A stretch of 30,904 nt of DNA from Streptomyces sp. NRRL F-5727. Its GTDB lineage: Bacteria > Actinomycetota > Actinomycetes > Streptomycetales > Streptomycetaceae. Positions 23,377-30,904 of this stretch are shown in pieces (the first letter of the stretch is position 1; each line of letters opens with the position of its first letter). A model generated the notes under the pieces. That model saw only the letters and a list, made by a program, of their open reading frames with translations, ran no database searches and was not told the DNA's origin. Made by a program: the position numbers and the translations under genes. The stretch is from the NCBI RefSeq assembly GCF_000719555.1, contig NZ_JOGX01000072.1:1-30904 (forward strand). The letters run 5' to 3'.

Positions 23377-25370
23377 CCAGGACCGACCTCCTCGCCCTCG
23401 ACGCCGAAACGCTCGCCGCGCTCACCAACCGGGGCCTCGTGAAGCGCGCCGCGCGGGAGCTGGCCGCGGGCTCGGGAGCCACGGTGACGGCGGAGCCCGA
23501 CGCCACGCTCACCGGCCGCTTCCCCGACGGCACCACCGTCACCCTCGCCCCCGGCGCCGGACTCGACCGCGGCACCTGCACCTGCGCCGCCCCCGGCGTC
23601 TGCCGCCACCTGATCGGCCTGGTCCTCGCCCACCAGCGCGCCGCCGAGGCCCCGGACGCCCCGGACGCCCCGGCGGCACCGGGACCCGCACCCGAGGCGC
23701 CCGTCTGGCGGCCCTGGTCGCCCGGCGACACCGGGGACGAGGAACTGACGGCCGCCGTGGGGGCGCGGGCGGTGGCCGCCGCCCGGCGGACCCTGGCCCG
23801 CGGCTACGCCGCGCGGCTCACCCACCCGAGCCCCGACGCGCCCGCCGCACGGGCCGAACTGCCCACCTGCACCGTCCGTTTCCCGGTGCGCGACGCGGTG
23901 GCGCACGCGGTCACGGACGCCGCCGACGCCGTGCGGGGCGAGGCCGTCGCGCTCGCCGTCTGGGCGTTCCGCGCGGCCGTCGAGGCGGATCCCGCGCAGC
24001 CGCCCGCGCGGATCGACGTGGGCGGCGCCGCGCCCGGCCGGAAGGGGACCGCCGCGCTCGACCGGTCCGGCCCGCTCCTCGCGGACCTGCTGCTCGACGG
24101 CGCCGCCCACACGGGGCCCGTCCTCCCCGGCACCCTCGGCCGGGTCCGGGACGAGCTCGCCGCCGCCGCGCTGCACTGGCCGGCCGGCGTTCTCACAGAC
24201 GTCCTCGACCAGCTCGGCGAGTACGCGGGGAGGGGCGCCCGCTTCCGGGCCGAGGAGCTGGCCGCGCTGCTCGGCGAGGCCGACGCCCGGGCCCGGGGCG
24301 GGTCCGGCGCGTTCCTCGGCAGCGGCGAGCGCGGGGACACCCCGCTCCGCCGGGTGCGGCTCACCGCCCTCGGCTGCCGGATATCGGGGACCCCCGCCGA
24401 CCGCACGGCCGAGGTGTACCTCGCCCACCCCGGCGCGGGCATCGCCCTGGTCCTGCGCCGCCGCTGGGCGGTCCCGGAGGACACGGAGCCGACCGGCGCG
24501 GTCCTGGCCCGCCGCCGGATCGCCGGCAGCACCCTGGGTGCGCTCGCCACCGGGAACGTGGTGAGCGAGGTCGCCTCCCGCACCCCCGGGCGGGCGGTGA
24601 CGCTCGGCACCTCCCGGGCGGCCGCCACCGGGGTCACCCCGGTCGGGAACGCCTGGGCCGAGCTGCCCGAGCCGCTGCTCGTCCGGGACTTCGCCGCGCA
24701 CGCGCGGACCCTCCGCCGCCGCCCGCCGCGCTTCGCCCGCCCCCGCGTGGAGGCGGAGGCCCTGCACGTGCTGGCCGTCGAGGCGGTGGGGGAGACGGGC
24801 TACGACCCGGCCCGGCAGGAGCTGCGCGCCACCGTCCGGGACGCCGCCGGCACCCCGGCACGGCTGGTCACCCCGTACAACCCGCACAGCCCCGGCGGGC
24901 TCGACGCCCTGGCCGGGGCCCTGTCCGACGGTGCGCCCGGGCCCCGGCTGGTCAGCGGCTTCGTCCGGGTCACCGCCGACGGCCTGGTGGTGGACCCGCT
25001 CGGCGTCCGTACCGGCACCGCCACGGTCGTACCCGATCTGGCACCGGCCCCGCGGCGGCCCGCGGCCCGGCTGCCGCACACCGTCCCGCCCGACTCCGGC
25101 GACCCCGTCGCGCTCGCCCTGGACGGCGCCCTCTCCGCGCTCGCCACCGTCACGGTGCACGGTCTGCGCCGGCTGCCCCCAGGGGCCCGGACCGCGCTCT
25201 CCGACGCGGCCGACGCGCTCGCCCGGCGCGGCCTCACCACCACCGCGGAGCGGCTCCGGCGGGTGCCGGCGGCGCTCGCGGAGGAGGGACCGGAGGCCGC
25301 GGTGCGGCCCTGGCTCGACGCCCAGCTGCGGCTGCTCACCGCCGTCGAGCTGCACGCCCGCGGCGACTGA
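23373..25370 (+). CDS. SWIM zinc-finger protein (YehQ-like)
   Basis: A 665-residue protein. Near the N-terminus is a SWIM zinc finger with C69-x-C71-x5-C77-x-H79 (TCTCAAPGVCRH), a fold that binds DNA or proteins. A Pro/Ala linker (about 90-110) follows, then a long region of mixed beta and helix, including GNAWAELPEPLLVRDFAAHA and LRATVRDAAGTPARLVTPYN, that I cannot name. The ATG at 23373 overlaps the vWA stop as ATGA. It is the last gene of the system and is followed by a hairpin. A bacterial protein with this start and length next to MoxR/vWA/DUF5682 matches the E. coli yehQ context as I recall it. A nucleic-acid-binding role is possible. Confidence 0.9.
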   Translation: MTRTDLLALDAETLAALTNRGLVKRAARELAAGSGATVTAEPDATLTGRFPDGTTVTLAPGAGLDRGTCTCAAPGVCRHLIGLVLAHQRAAEAPDAPDAPAAPGPAPEAPVWRPWSPGDTGDEELTAAVGARAVAAARRTLARGYAARLTHPSPDAPAARAELPTCTVRFPVRDAVAHAVTDAADAVRGEAVALAVWAFRAAVEADPAQPPARIDVGGAAPGRKGTAALDRSGPLLADLLLDGAAHTGPVLPGTLGRVRDELAAAALHWPAGVLTDVLDQLGEYAGRGARFRAEELAALLGEADARARGGSGAFLGSGERGDTPLRRVRLTALGCRISGTPADRTAEVYLAHPGAGIALVLRRRWAVPEDTEPTGAVLARRRIAGSTLGALATGNVVSEVASRTPGRAVTLGTSRAAATGVTPVGNAWAELPEPLLVRDFAAHARTLRRRPPRFARPRVEAEALHVLAVEAVGETGYDPARQELRATVRDAAGTPARLVTPYNPHSPGGLDALAGALSDGAPGPRLVSGFVRVTADGLVVDPLGVRTGTATVVPDLAPAPRRPAARLPHTVPPDSGDPVALALDGALSALATVTVHGLRRLPPGARTALSDAADALARRGLTTTAERLRRVPAALAEEGPEAAVRPWLDAQLRLLTAVELHARGD

Positions 25371-25387
25371 GGCCGCGCCGACGACCC

Positions 25388-25418
25388 GGCCCCGGCCAAC
25401 GGGTCCGGTCCCGGGGCC
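25388..25418 (+). terminator. Terminator hairpin after the five-gene operon
   Basis: GGCCCCGG (25388-25395) and CCGGGGCC (25411-25418) are perfect eight-base arms around a 15-base loop, 18 bp after the SWIM gene stop. There is no T-run. Confidence 0.6.
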
Positions 25419-25507
25419 TGTTGGTCCGCCGAGTTCGACTCCGCTTGTGATACAGCCTTACCAGGACATGAGAAGTTTGTCCCGTTTGGCGGGGAAAGGG
25501 GTCGCAG

Positions 25508-27307
25508 ATGGCGCAGGACGGACCAGGGCCGGACGGCCGACCGCACGGCGGAGCCCCGGGCGCGCGAGGCCCGGGCGGCGGCAGACGCCGGAGCCGGTGG
25601 GGCGGCCTGCCGGTGACGGCGGACCTGCCCGATCCGGCCGGCCGCCACCCCGCCCGAACCGACGTGGTCGTCTTCGGCGTCACCGCCGTCCTCACGCTCG
25701 CCTTCGTCGTCTGGGGCGCGACGGCGACGGACAGTCTGGAGTCGGCCTCCAGCAGCCTGCTCGACGGGCTGATCCGGGACGGCGGCTGGGCGTTCATGCT
25801 GGCCGCCTCCGGCTTCGTCGTCTTCGCGCTGTGGCTGGCGATCAGCCGGTACGGCCGGATCACCCTCGGCCAGGAGGACGAGGGCCCGGAGTTCCGCACG
25901 GTCTCGTGGATCGCGATGATGTTCAGCGCCGGCATGGGCATCGGCCTCATGTTCTACGGCGTCAGCGAGCCGCTCGCGCACTACGGCACCCCGCCGCCCG
26001 GCACCTCCCCGGCCGACTCGGCCGAGCGGATGCAGACGGCGATGGCCACCACGCTCTTCCACTGGACGCTCCACCCGTGGGCGATCTACGCCGTCGTCGG
26101 GCTGGCCATCGCGTACTCGACCTTCCGCCGCCGGCGCCGGCAGACCATCAGCGCCGTCTTCGTCCCGCTGATGGGCGAGCGCCGGGCGTTCGGCGGGCCC
26201 GGCCGGGTCATCGACATCCTCGCCATCTTCGCCACGCTCTTCGGCTCCGCGGCCTCGCTGGGCCTCGGCGCGCTCCAGATCGGCAGCGGCGTGGAGGAGC
26301 TGGGCTGGCTGGAGAAGACCGGCACCGGGCTGCTCGTCGGCGTCATCGCGGTCCTCACCGTGGCCTTCGTGCTGTCCGCCGTCTCCGGCGTGGAGAAGGG
26401 CATCCAGTGGCTCTCCAACATCAACATGGTGCTGGCGCTGCTCCTCGCCGTCTTCGTCTTCGTCGCCGGACCGACCATCATCGTCCTCGACCTGCTCCCG
26501 ACCTCCCTCGCCGCCTACCTCGGCGACCTGCCCCAGCTGGCCGGCCGCACCGAGGCCACCAGCGGCGAGAACATCCACGACTGGCTGGGCAGCTGGACCG
26601 TCTTCTACTGGGCGTGGTGGATCTCCTGGACGCCCTTCGTCGGCATGTTCATCGCCCGGATCAGCCGGGGCCGCACGATCCGTCAGTTCATCGGCGGCGT
26701 CATCCTGGTGCCGAGCACGGTCAGCCTGGTGTGGTTCGCGATCTTCGGCGGCACGGCGATGCGGCTGAGCGAGGAGGGCCGGCTGACGGGCGAGACCACC
26801 CCGGAGGGACAGCTCTTCGGGCTGCTCCAGGAGTTCCCGGCGACGGGGGCGATGAGCCTGCTCGTCATGGTCCTCGTCGGCATCTTCTTCGTCTCCGGCG
26901 CGGACGCCGCCTCCATCGTCATGGGCACCCTGTCGCAGCGCGGGGCGCTGGAGCCGACCCGCCCGGTGGTGGTCTTCTGGGGCGTGGTCACCGGCGCCGT
27001 CGCCGCGATCATGCTGCTCATCGGCGACGGCCAGGGCGACGCCCTGGCGGGCCTGCAGAACCTGACGATCCTGGTCGCCGCCCCGTTCGTGCTGGTCATG
27101 ATCGGCATGTGCGTGGCGCTCATGCGGGACCTGCGCGAGGACCCGCTGATCGTGCGCGGCCGGGTCGGCAAGGAGATCGTCGAGGTCGCGGTGATCGCCG
27201 GACACGAGAGGTACGACGGCGACTTCGAGCTGCGGATCGGCCCGGGCACCGCCGACGGCTCCCCGGACGGCCCGCCGGCCCACGCCGGGACGCCGGCCCC
27301 GGACTGA
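25508..27307 (+). CDS. BCCT-family transporter (betaine/choline/carnitine)
   Basis: A 599-residue secondary transporter with about 12 membrane helices. The BCCT signature is clear: GMGIGLMFYGVSEPL in the glycine-rich helix, FHWTLHPWAIYAVVGLAIAY, and the substrate-site segment FYWAWWISWTPFVGMFIARI followed by SRGRTIRQF. The family imports quaternary-ammonium osmolytes coupled to Na+ or H+. An unusually long Gly/Pro/Arg-rich N-terminal tail (about 1-45) and a polar C-terminal tail (about 540-599) lie in the cytoplasm, where related transporters sense osmotic stress. The ATG at 25508 has GGGGAAAGGGG upstream. I could not pick a convincing promoter in 25419-25490. It converges with a TetR gene, with no evidence that the two are linked. 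Confidence 0.95.
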   Translation: MAQDGPGPDGRPHGGAPGARGPGGGRRRSRWGGLPVTADLPDPAGRHPARTDVVVFGVTAVLTLAFVVWGATATDSLESASSSLLDGLIRDGGWAFMLAASGFVVFALWLAISRYGRITLGQEDEGPEFRTVSWIAMMFSAGMGIGLMFYGVSEPLAHYGTPPPGTSPADSAERMQTAMATTLFHWTLHPWAIYAVVGLAIAYSTFRRRRRQTISAVFVPLMGERRAFGGPGRVIDILAIFATLFGSAASLGLGALQIGSGVEELGWLEKTGTGLLVGVIAVLTVAFVLSAVSGVEKGIQWLSNINMVLALLLAVFVFVAGPTIIVLDLLPTSLAAYLGDLPQLAGRTEATSGENIHDWLGSWTVFYWAWWISWTPFVGMFIARISRGRTIRQFIGGVILVPSTVSLVWFAIFGGTAMRLSEEGRLTGETTPEGQLFGLLQEFPATGAMSLLVMVLVGIFFVSGADAASIVMGTLSQRGALEPTRPVVVFWGVVTGAVAAIMLLIGDGQGDALAGLQNLTILVAAPFVLVMIGMCVALMRDLREDPLIVRGRVGKEIVEVAVIAGHERYDGDFELRIGPGTADGSPDGPPAHAGTPAPD

Positions 27308-27308
27308 C

Positions 27309-27323
27309 CCGGCGCATTGCCGG
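27309..27323. terminator. Small hairpin between the convergent BCCT and TetR genes
   Basis: CCGGC (27309-27313) and GCCGG (27319-27323) around a five-base loop in the 32-bp gap between the two convergent stop codons. It is short, so only a weak terminator candidate. Confidence 0.3.
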
Positions 27324-27339
27324 TGGGGGAGGACCGCGG

Positions 27340-27930
27340 TCAGGGGCTGATGGAGCGCCAGATGCGGTCCGGGAGGACGCGGGCGGCCTCCTCGAGGTCG
27401 ACGTCCTCCAGGGTGAGCCAGCGGCGGGCCATGCCGATCACCGGGCCCAGGACCAGGGACTCGATCACGGGCGTGGGGAGGTCCGCGATCGCACCGGCCT
27501 TCCGGTGGCCGTCGAGCCACAGCTCGATCGGGGTGAGCCGGGCCTCCTGGTTGTCGCGGATCTCGCGCGCGCCGGCCGCGCTCTCCTGGTCCGCGAAGGG
27601 GGAGTGGAGCAGCCGGGACGCGGCCGGCTGGGTGCGGACGAAGTCGAGGTAGGCGCGCACGACGGCCTCGATGCCGGAACGGGCGTCCTGATGGGAGACC
27701 AGGGCGGTGCCCAGCTCGCCGAGGAGACGGCCGAGCCAGCGCAGGGCGAGGGCGCTGATCACCCCGTGGAGGTTGCCGAAGTGGTGGTAGACGCTGCCGG
27801 TGCTGACCCCGCTCACCCGGGTCAGCGCGGAGACGGTGAGGCCGGCCTCGCCCTCGCGCGCGTACAGGTCGAGCGCGGCGTCGAGGACGCGCTCGACGGT
27901 GACTTCTCCGCGCTGCTGCTTCCGGCTCAT
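27340..27930 (-). CDS. TetR/AcrR family transcriptional regulator
   Basis: A 196-residue repressor-type protein. The N-terminal helix-turn-helix at about residues 12-58 (VERVLDAALDLYAREGEAGL, then VSALTRVSGVSTGSVYHHFG) is typical of TetR, with the family's YHHF ending the recognition helix. Residues 60-196 form the helical ligand-binding and dimer domain. The ATG at 27930 is supported by AAGGGG about 10 bases upstream. It is transcribed alone, converging on the transporter gene. The ligand is unknown. A possible -10 TATGCT lies at 27995-27990, without a good -35. Confidence 0.93.
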   Translation of the reverse strand: MSRKQQRGEVTVERVLDAALDLYAREGEAGLTVSALTRVSGVSTGSVYHHFGNLHGVISALALRWLGRLLGELGTALVSHQDARSGIEAVVRAYLDFVRTQPAASRLLHSPFADQESAAGAREIRDNQEARLTPIELWLDGHRKAGAIADLPTPVIESLVLGPVIGMARRWLTLEDVDLEEAARVLPDRIWRSISP

Positions 27931-28016
27931 CGAGCGGGGTGCCCCTTACGTCGTGTGCCAACCCTGGCCTGCTTCTTCCGTACCTGGTCAGCATAGGAGG
28001 CGCGGGCGCCGCCGGA

Positions 28017-28039
28017 CCCCGCCCCGCCTCGGGGCGGGG
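28017..28039 (-). terminator. Strong hairpin downstream of the IclR gene
   Basis: CCCCGCCCC (28017-28025) and GGGGCGGGG (28031-28039) form a perfect nine-bp stem with a five-base loop, in the gap between the IclR stop (28126) and the TetR start (27930). It would insulate the TetR gene from IclR transcription. The rest of the 195-bp gap shows nothing clear. Confidence 0.7.
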
Positions 28040-28125
28040 CGTCCGCGGAGGTTCGGGCCGGCGCCGGCGCGCGCGGCGGCCACGAGCGGGGCACCCCCGC
28101 GCCGGAGCTCCCGGCCGGGGGCCGG

Positions 28126-28914
28126 TCAAGGCTCGTGGCCGTGGGCGGCGACCGCGAACGTCTGGGAGATCAGCACCTGTTCCGCGCGCTGCTGGAGGCG
28201 GTCCGCCAGAACGCGGAGCCGCGCCCCCTCGGCGGCGGGGATCGACAGCGCCACCGCCGCGGTCTCCGCGCCGACGGTGATCGGCACCGCCGCGCACGCC
28301 GTCCCGACGGCGTACTCCTGGTGTTCCAGGACCGGCAGCCGTCGCGGCAGGGCGGCGAGCCGCTGCTCGAAGTCGCGCCGGAGCCGGACCGTGTGCGGGG
28401 TGAGCGCCGCGACCGGGTGGCGGCTCAGATGGTCGCCGCGCTGCTCCGGCTCCAGCTGCAGCAGCAGGCTCTGGCCGGCCGCGTGGGCGTGCGCCGTCGC
28501 CCGGAAGTCGGCCCACTCCTCGACCGGTGGTCGGTCCGGGTTGTCGGACACGGCCCCCAGCTCCACCTCGCCGTCCCGGTACTGGACGAAGTAGACGGCC
28601 GCGTCCAGGTCGAGGCTGAGGGTGTCCACCCACGCCTGGATCCCGAGCGCGGGCTCGTGGGTCGCCGGGCCCACGTCCCGGCGCAGCGGCGCGACGAGCG
28701 TGTAGACACCGTTGTCGTTGCGGATCAGGCCCTCGTGGACCAGGGTCCGCAGCAGGTGGTACGCCGTCGGCAGCGGCAGCACCGCCTCGCGGGCCAGCTG
28801 CTTGGCGCTGCCCGCGCCACCGCGCCGCTCCAGCTCGTCCAGCAGCCGCACGGCCCGGCGCACCGACTGGATCAGGGTCGGTGCCGTGCCGCTCTCCCCC
28901 TCGCGATATGGCAT
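28126..28914 (-). CDS. IclR family transcriptional regulator
   Basis: A 262-residue regulator. Residues about 13-75 form the winged helix-turn-helix (LIQSVRRAVRLLDELERRGG, AKQLAREAVLPLPTAYHLLR, GLIRNDNGVYTL). Residues about 90-255 form the IclR effector domain, including ATAHAHAAGQSLLLQL and the C-terminal YAVGTACAAVPITV with its conserved Gly-Ala-rich strand. Ligands are typically small organic acids or aromatics. The ATG at 28914 has GAAAGGAC six bases upstream; the longer frame start at 28983 lacks such a site. A perfect palindrome about 21 bp upstream is a likely autoregulatory operator. It is divergent from the beta-lactamase gene. Confidence 0.93.
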   Translation of the reverse strand: MPYREGESGTAPTLIQSVRRAVRLLDELERRGGAGSAKQLAREAVLPLPTAYHLLRTLVHEGLIRNDNGVYTLVAPLRRDVGPATHEPALGIQAWVDTLSLDLDAAVYFVQYRDGEVELGAVSDNPDRPPVEEWADFRATAHAHAAGQSLLLQLEPEQRGDHLSRHPVAALTPHTVRLRRDFEQRLAALPRRLPVLEHQEYAVGTACAAVPITVGAETAAVALSIPAAEGARLRVLADRLQQRAEQVLISQTFAVAAHGHEP

Positions 28915-28934
28915 GCGTGTCCTTTCACAACGCG

Positions 28935-28951
28935 CGGAGCACTGTGCTCCG
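28935..28951. promoter_or_regulatory. 17-bp palindrome, probable IclR operator
   Basis: CGGAGCAC-T-GTGCTCCG is a perfect inverted repeat with eight-base arms and one central base, placed 21 bp upstream of the IclR start and within the shared region with the beta-lactamase gene. IclR proteins bind palindromes of about this size. That this is its own site is inferred. Confidence 0.55.
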
Positions 28952-29070
28952 GGTCCATGATCGGACAGTGAACCCCGAATCACATACCGTCAGGTAACCG
29001 GGGTGTCGGAACCACTCTCGCCCCCTCCGCGGGGTGTACTGCGGAAACGATCACCTTCGAAAGGACGTTC

Positions 29071-30030
29071 GTGAACTCCCAGCATTCCGGCGCCTCCCGC
29101 CGGACCGCTCTCGCCCTCGGTGCGGGCACCGCCCTCACCGCCGCCCTCGGCCTGGCCGGCGCCGGCTCCGCCCAGGCGTCGACCCGCCCGTCGACCAGCC
29201 GGTCGAGCCGGCCGGCCGGCCGGACCGAGGAGCCGGTCGTCGCCCGCTTACGCGCCCTGGAGGAGCAGTACGACGCCCGCCTCGGCGTCCACGCCCACGA
29301 CGTGTGCACCGGCCGCACCCTCGCCCACCGGGACCGCGAGCGCTTCCCGATGTGCTCGGTCTTCAAGACCCTCGCCGCCGCGGCCGTCCTGCGCGACCTC
29401 GACCACGACGGCACCTTCCTGGCGCGCCGCCTCACCTACACGGCCGACTACGTCGAGCGCTCCGGCTGGTCGCCGGTGACGAAGGACGCGGACAACATCG
29501 CGCGCGGCATGACGGTCGCCGGACTCTGCGACGCCACCATCCGCTTCAGCGACAACACCGCGGCCAACCTCCTCCTGCGCGAGCTCGGCGGCCCCACGGC
29601 CGTCACCCGCTTCGCCCGCTCCCTCGGGGACCCGGTCACCCGGCTCGACCGCTGGGAGCCCGAGCTGAACTCCGCCGAGCCCTGGCGGATCACCGACACC
29701 ACCACCCCGCGCGCGATCGCCAGGACCTACGGCCGGCTGGTCCTCGGCAAGGCCCTGGAACCGGCGGACCGCGCCCTCCTGACCGACTGGCTGCTCCGCA
29801 ACACGACCAGCCTGCACCGCTTCCGCAAGGGCCTGCCGGCGGACTGGACGGTCGCCGACAAGACCGGCGGCGGCGAGTACGGCGGCAACAATGACGTCGG
29901 CGTCACCTGGCCGCCGGACGGCGGCCCGATCCTCCTCTCCGTCCTCACCACCCGGTTCGAGCCGGACGCCGAGGGCGTGGACGAACTGGTCGCCGCCGCC
30001 GCGGCGATCGTCGCGGAGGAGCTGCGCTAG
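29071..30030 (+). CDS. Class A beta-lactamase with Tat signal; contains a TTA codon
   Basis: A 319-residue exported serine beta-lactamase, which opens the ring of penicillins and related drugs outside the cell. A twin-arginine signal (SRRTALALGAG, residues 9-19) ends near SAQA. All class A motifs are present: S96-V-F-K99, S160-D-N162, E196-P-E-L-N (general base) and K264-T-G266. Cys95 sits next to the catalytic Ser. The GTG at 29071 has AAAGGAC upstream. Codon 60 (29248-29250) is TTA, the only such codon I found in any gene here, so translation should need the bldA tRNA and rise late in growth. It converges with the acetyltransferase gene, five bases apart. Confidence 0.95.
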   Translation: MNSQHSGASRRTALALGAGTALTAALGLAGAGSAQASTRPSTSRSSRPAGRTEEPVVARLRALEEQYDARLGVHAHDVCTGRTLAHRDRERFPMCSVFKTLAAAAVLRDLDHDGTFLARRLTYTADYVERSGWSPVTKDADNIARGMTVAGLCDATIRFSDNTAANLLLRELGGPTAVTRFARSLGDPVTRLDRWEPELNSAEPWRITDTTTPRAIARTYGRLVLGKALEPADRALLTDWLLRNTTSLHRFRKGLPADWTVADKTGGGEYGGNNDVGVTWPPDGGPILLSVLTTRFEPDAEGVDELVAAAAAIVAEELR

Positions 30031-30035
30031 GCGGA

Positions 30036-30506
30036 TCAGACCTCGGGGGCCATGTCGTACGTGATCCACATCGTGCGCGTGGCCACCTGGTCGTACTTGG
30101 AGCGGGCGCGGTGGTTGTCGTCGGCCGTGATCCAGCGGACGACGCTCCAGCCGCGCTCCGCGGCGATCCCGCGCAGCGCGGCGAGCAGCAGGTCCGCCGC
30201 GCCGGTGCCGCGGCTCGCCGGGTCGACGAACAGGTCGTCGAGCCAGCCGCCGACCGTCGCGGAGAGCGGCCGGGCGAACGGCCGGAAGTGCGCGAGCCCG
30301 ACGAGCCGCCCGTCGGCGCCCTCCGCCACCAGCCCCTCCACCTCGTGGGCCGGGTCGTGGAGCCACGACCAGACGAGCCGGGCGGCCTCCTCGGTCTGCT
30401 CGACCCGGTAGAACTCGGCGTACCCCCGGTACAGGGCGCGCCACTGGTCGAAGTCCTCCTCGTGGACCGGACGGACCCGGACGGCAGAGGCGTCGGCGAC
30501 GGGCAT
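30036..30506 (-). CDS. GNAT family N-acetyltransferase
   Basis: A 156-residue cytoplasmic acetyltransferase. The GNAT fold is visible from VRPVHEEDFDQWRALYRGYA at the start, through the strand LVGLAHFRPFA, to the acetyl-CoA-binding region DLFVDPASRGTGAADLLLAA with the R-G-T-G-A loop (compare RGxGxA/G), and the ending WITADDNHRARSKYDQVATR. The acceptor substrate cannot be read. The ATG at 30506 has GAGGAG about 9 bases upstream, directly beside a perfect 11-bp hairpin. Confidence 0.93.
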   Translation of the reverse strand: MPVADASAVRVRPVHEEDFDQWRALYRGYAEFYRVEQTEEAARLVWSWLHDPAHEVEGLVAEGADGRLVGLAHFRPFARPLSATVGGWLDDLFVDPASRGTGAADLLLAALRGIAAERGWSVVRWITADDNHRARSKYDQVATRTMWITYDMAPEV

Positions 30507-30521
30507 GAACGTTCACTCTCC

Positions 30522-30548
30522 TCACGCACCGCGCCCTGCGGTGCGTGA
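30522..30548 (-). terminator. Perfect 11-bp hairpin next to the acetyltransferase ribosome-binding site
   Basis: TCACGCACCGC (30522-30532) and GCGGTGCGTGA (30538-30548) pair completely around a five-base loop. It lies between the kinase remnant and the acetyltransferase gene, so it may end transcription from the former. On the minus-strand RNA it sits right before the GAGGAG of the latter, so an attenuator role is also possible. Confidence 0.6.
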
Positions 30549-30569
30549 CCAGTGGATCATGCCGCCGGC

Positions 30570-30770
30570 TCAGCGCTTCAGCGAGGAGGGCTCGGGTCCG
30601 ATCAGGGGCAGGTGCTCCCGGAGCGCCTTCGCCCACGCGCCGCCGTAAGAGGAGGGCCGCACCTCCTTGACCGCGACCTCGCGGTGCAGCACCCGGTCCC
30701 GGGCCCGCCACGCGAGCCCCATCCCGCCGCCGCGGAGCCGGTCCACCTGCGCGAACCGTCCGTCCACCAC
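30570..30770 (-). pseudogene. Ser/Thr protein kinase gene remnant (N-lobe only)
   Basis: The 66 codons from GTG at 30770 begin like a streptomycete eukaryotic-type kinase: VDGRFAQVDRLRGGGMGLAW (glycine loop, with Arg-Gly where Gly-Ser is usual) then RVLHREVAVKEVRP with the ATP-binding Lys35. The kinase match stops after KEVRP. The remaining 27 residues (GGAWAKALREHLPLIGPEPS region) do not look like kinase and end at a stop. The catalytic loop, DFG and the rest are absent, so the product is not an active kinase. I infer an internal deletion that joined the 5' end of a kinase gene to unrelated 3' coding sequence. The part from 30771 to the window end shows no other gene. Confidence 0.7.
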
Positions 30771-30904
30771 CCGTGCCTCGCCCCCCCAGCCGTCCCGTCC
30801 GCCCCGCCCGGTCGCGGGTCCGGGCCGCACCCTGCCACAACCGGCCCCGGCCGCGCGGCGGTTGACCCACGCACGGCCGCCCCCCCGGCCGCCCCCTCCG
30901 GCCG

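Noticed and set aside
29353..29367. Cys beside the catalytic Ser of the beta-lactamase as a sign of a class A carbapenemase
   Set aside because: Those enzymes need the Cys69-Cys238 disulfide. Here the KTG region continues with Gly residues and no Cys is seen at the partner position.

Overview
The window is high-GC actinobacterial DNA, almost certainly a Streptomyces chromosome. The evidence is the strong third-position GC bias, frequent GTG starts, a rare TTA leucine codon, a DasR-type site before a chitinase, a DmdR/IdeR iron box, and overlapping GTGA/ATGA/TGATG gene junctions. I see no tRNA, rRNA, CRISPR array or insertion sequence.

Layout, left to right. (1) 1-1770, minus strand: a ribbon-helix-helix regulator, a DUF4097 beta-repeat protein and the start of a DrrA-type ABC ATPase that runs off the left edge. 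Upstream of the regulator lies a 165-bp array of about 14 TGGCGCCA-like boxes spaced one helical turn apart. (2) 2035-3215: a secreted GH18 chitinase whose promoter carries a DasR-like site between the -35 and -10. (3) 3288-3963: a deletion scar. The 3' end of an unknown minus-strand gene abuts a nitrilase-family gene that has lost its 5' end and is also frameshifted. (4) 4070-6467: an amidase and an Ala/Glu-rich coiled-coil protein. (5) 6488-12183, minus strand: a complete oligopeptide-type ABC importer in the order binding protein, C permease, B permease, two ATPases. (6) 12393-15050: a gene fragment, an EF-hand protein, a winged-helix regulator read from a probable leaderless mRNA, a DUF817 membrane protein whose reading frame runs antisense into that regulator, and a DUF2470 protein behind an iron box. 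(7) 15165-25370: five genes with overlapping starts and stops encoding WGR-DUF4132, MoxR AAA+ ATPase, DUF5682, vWA and SWIM zinc-finger proteins. (8) 25508-27930: a BCCT transporter converging on a TetR regulator. (9) 28126-30904: an IclR regulator divergent from a Tat-exported class A beta-lactamase containing a TTA codon, then a GNAT acetyltransferase and the stump of a Ser/Thr kinase gene.

The most interesting region is the five-gene operon. Its content and order resemble, as far as I recall, the uncharacterised E. coli yehI-yehL-yehM-yehP-yehQ genes. Here it is preceded by an exact match to the actinobacterial RecA/LexA-independent DNA-damage promoter bound by PafBC (TTGTCAGTG, 8 nt, TACTGT). 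With the WGR domain, which is known from DNA-break-sensing PARPs, this suggests a DNA-damage-induced MoxR/vWA chaperone-like machine. The second notable item is the helically phased operator array.
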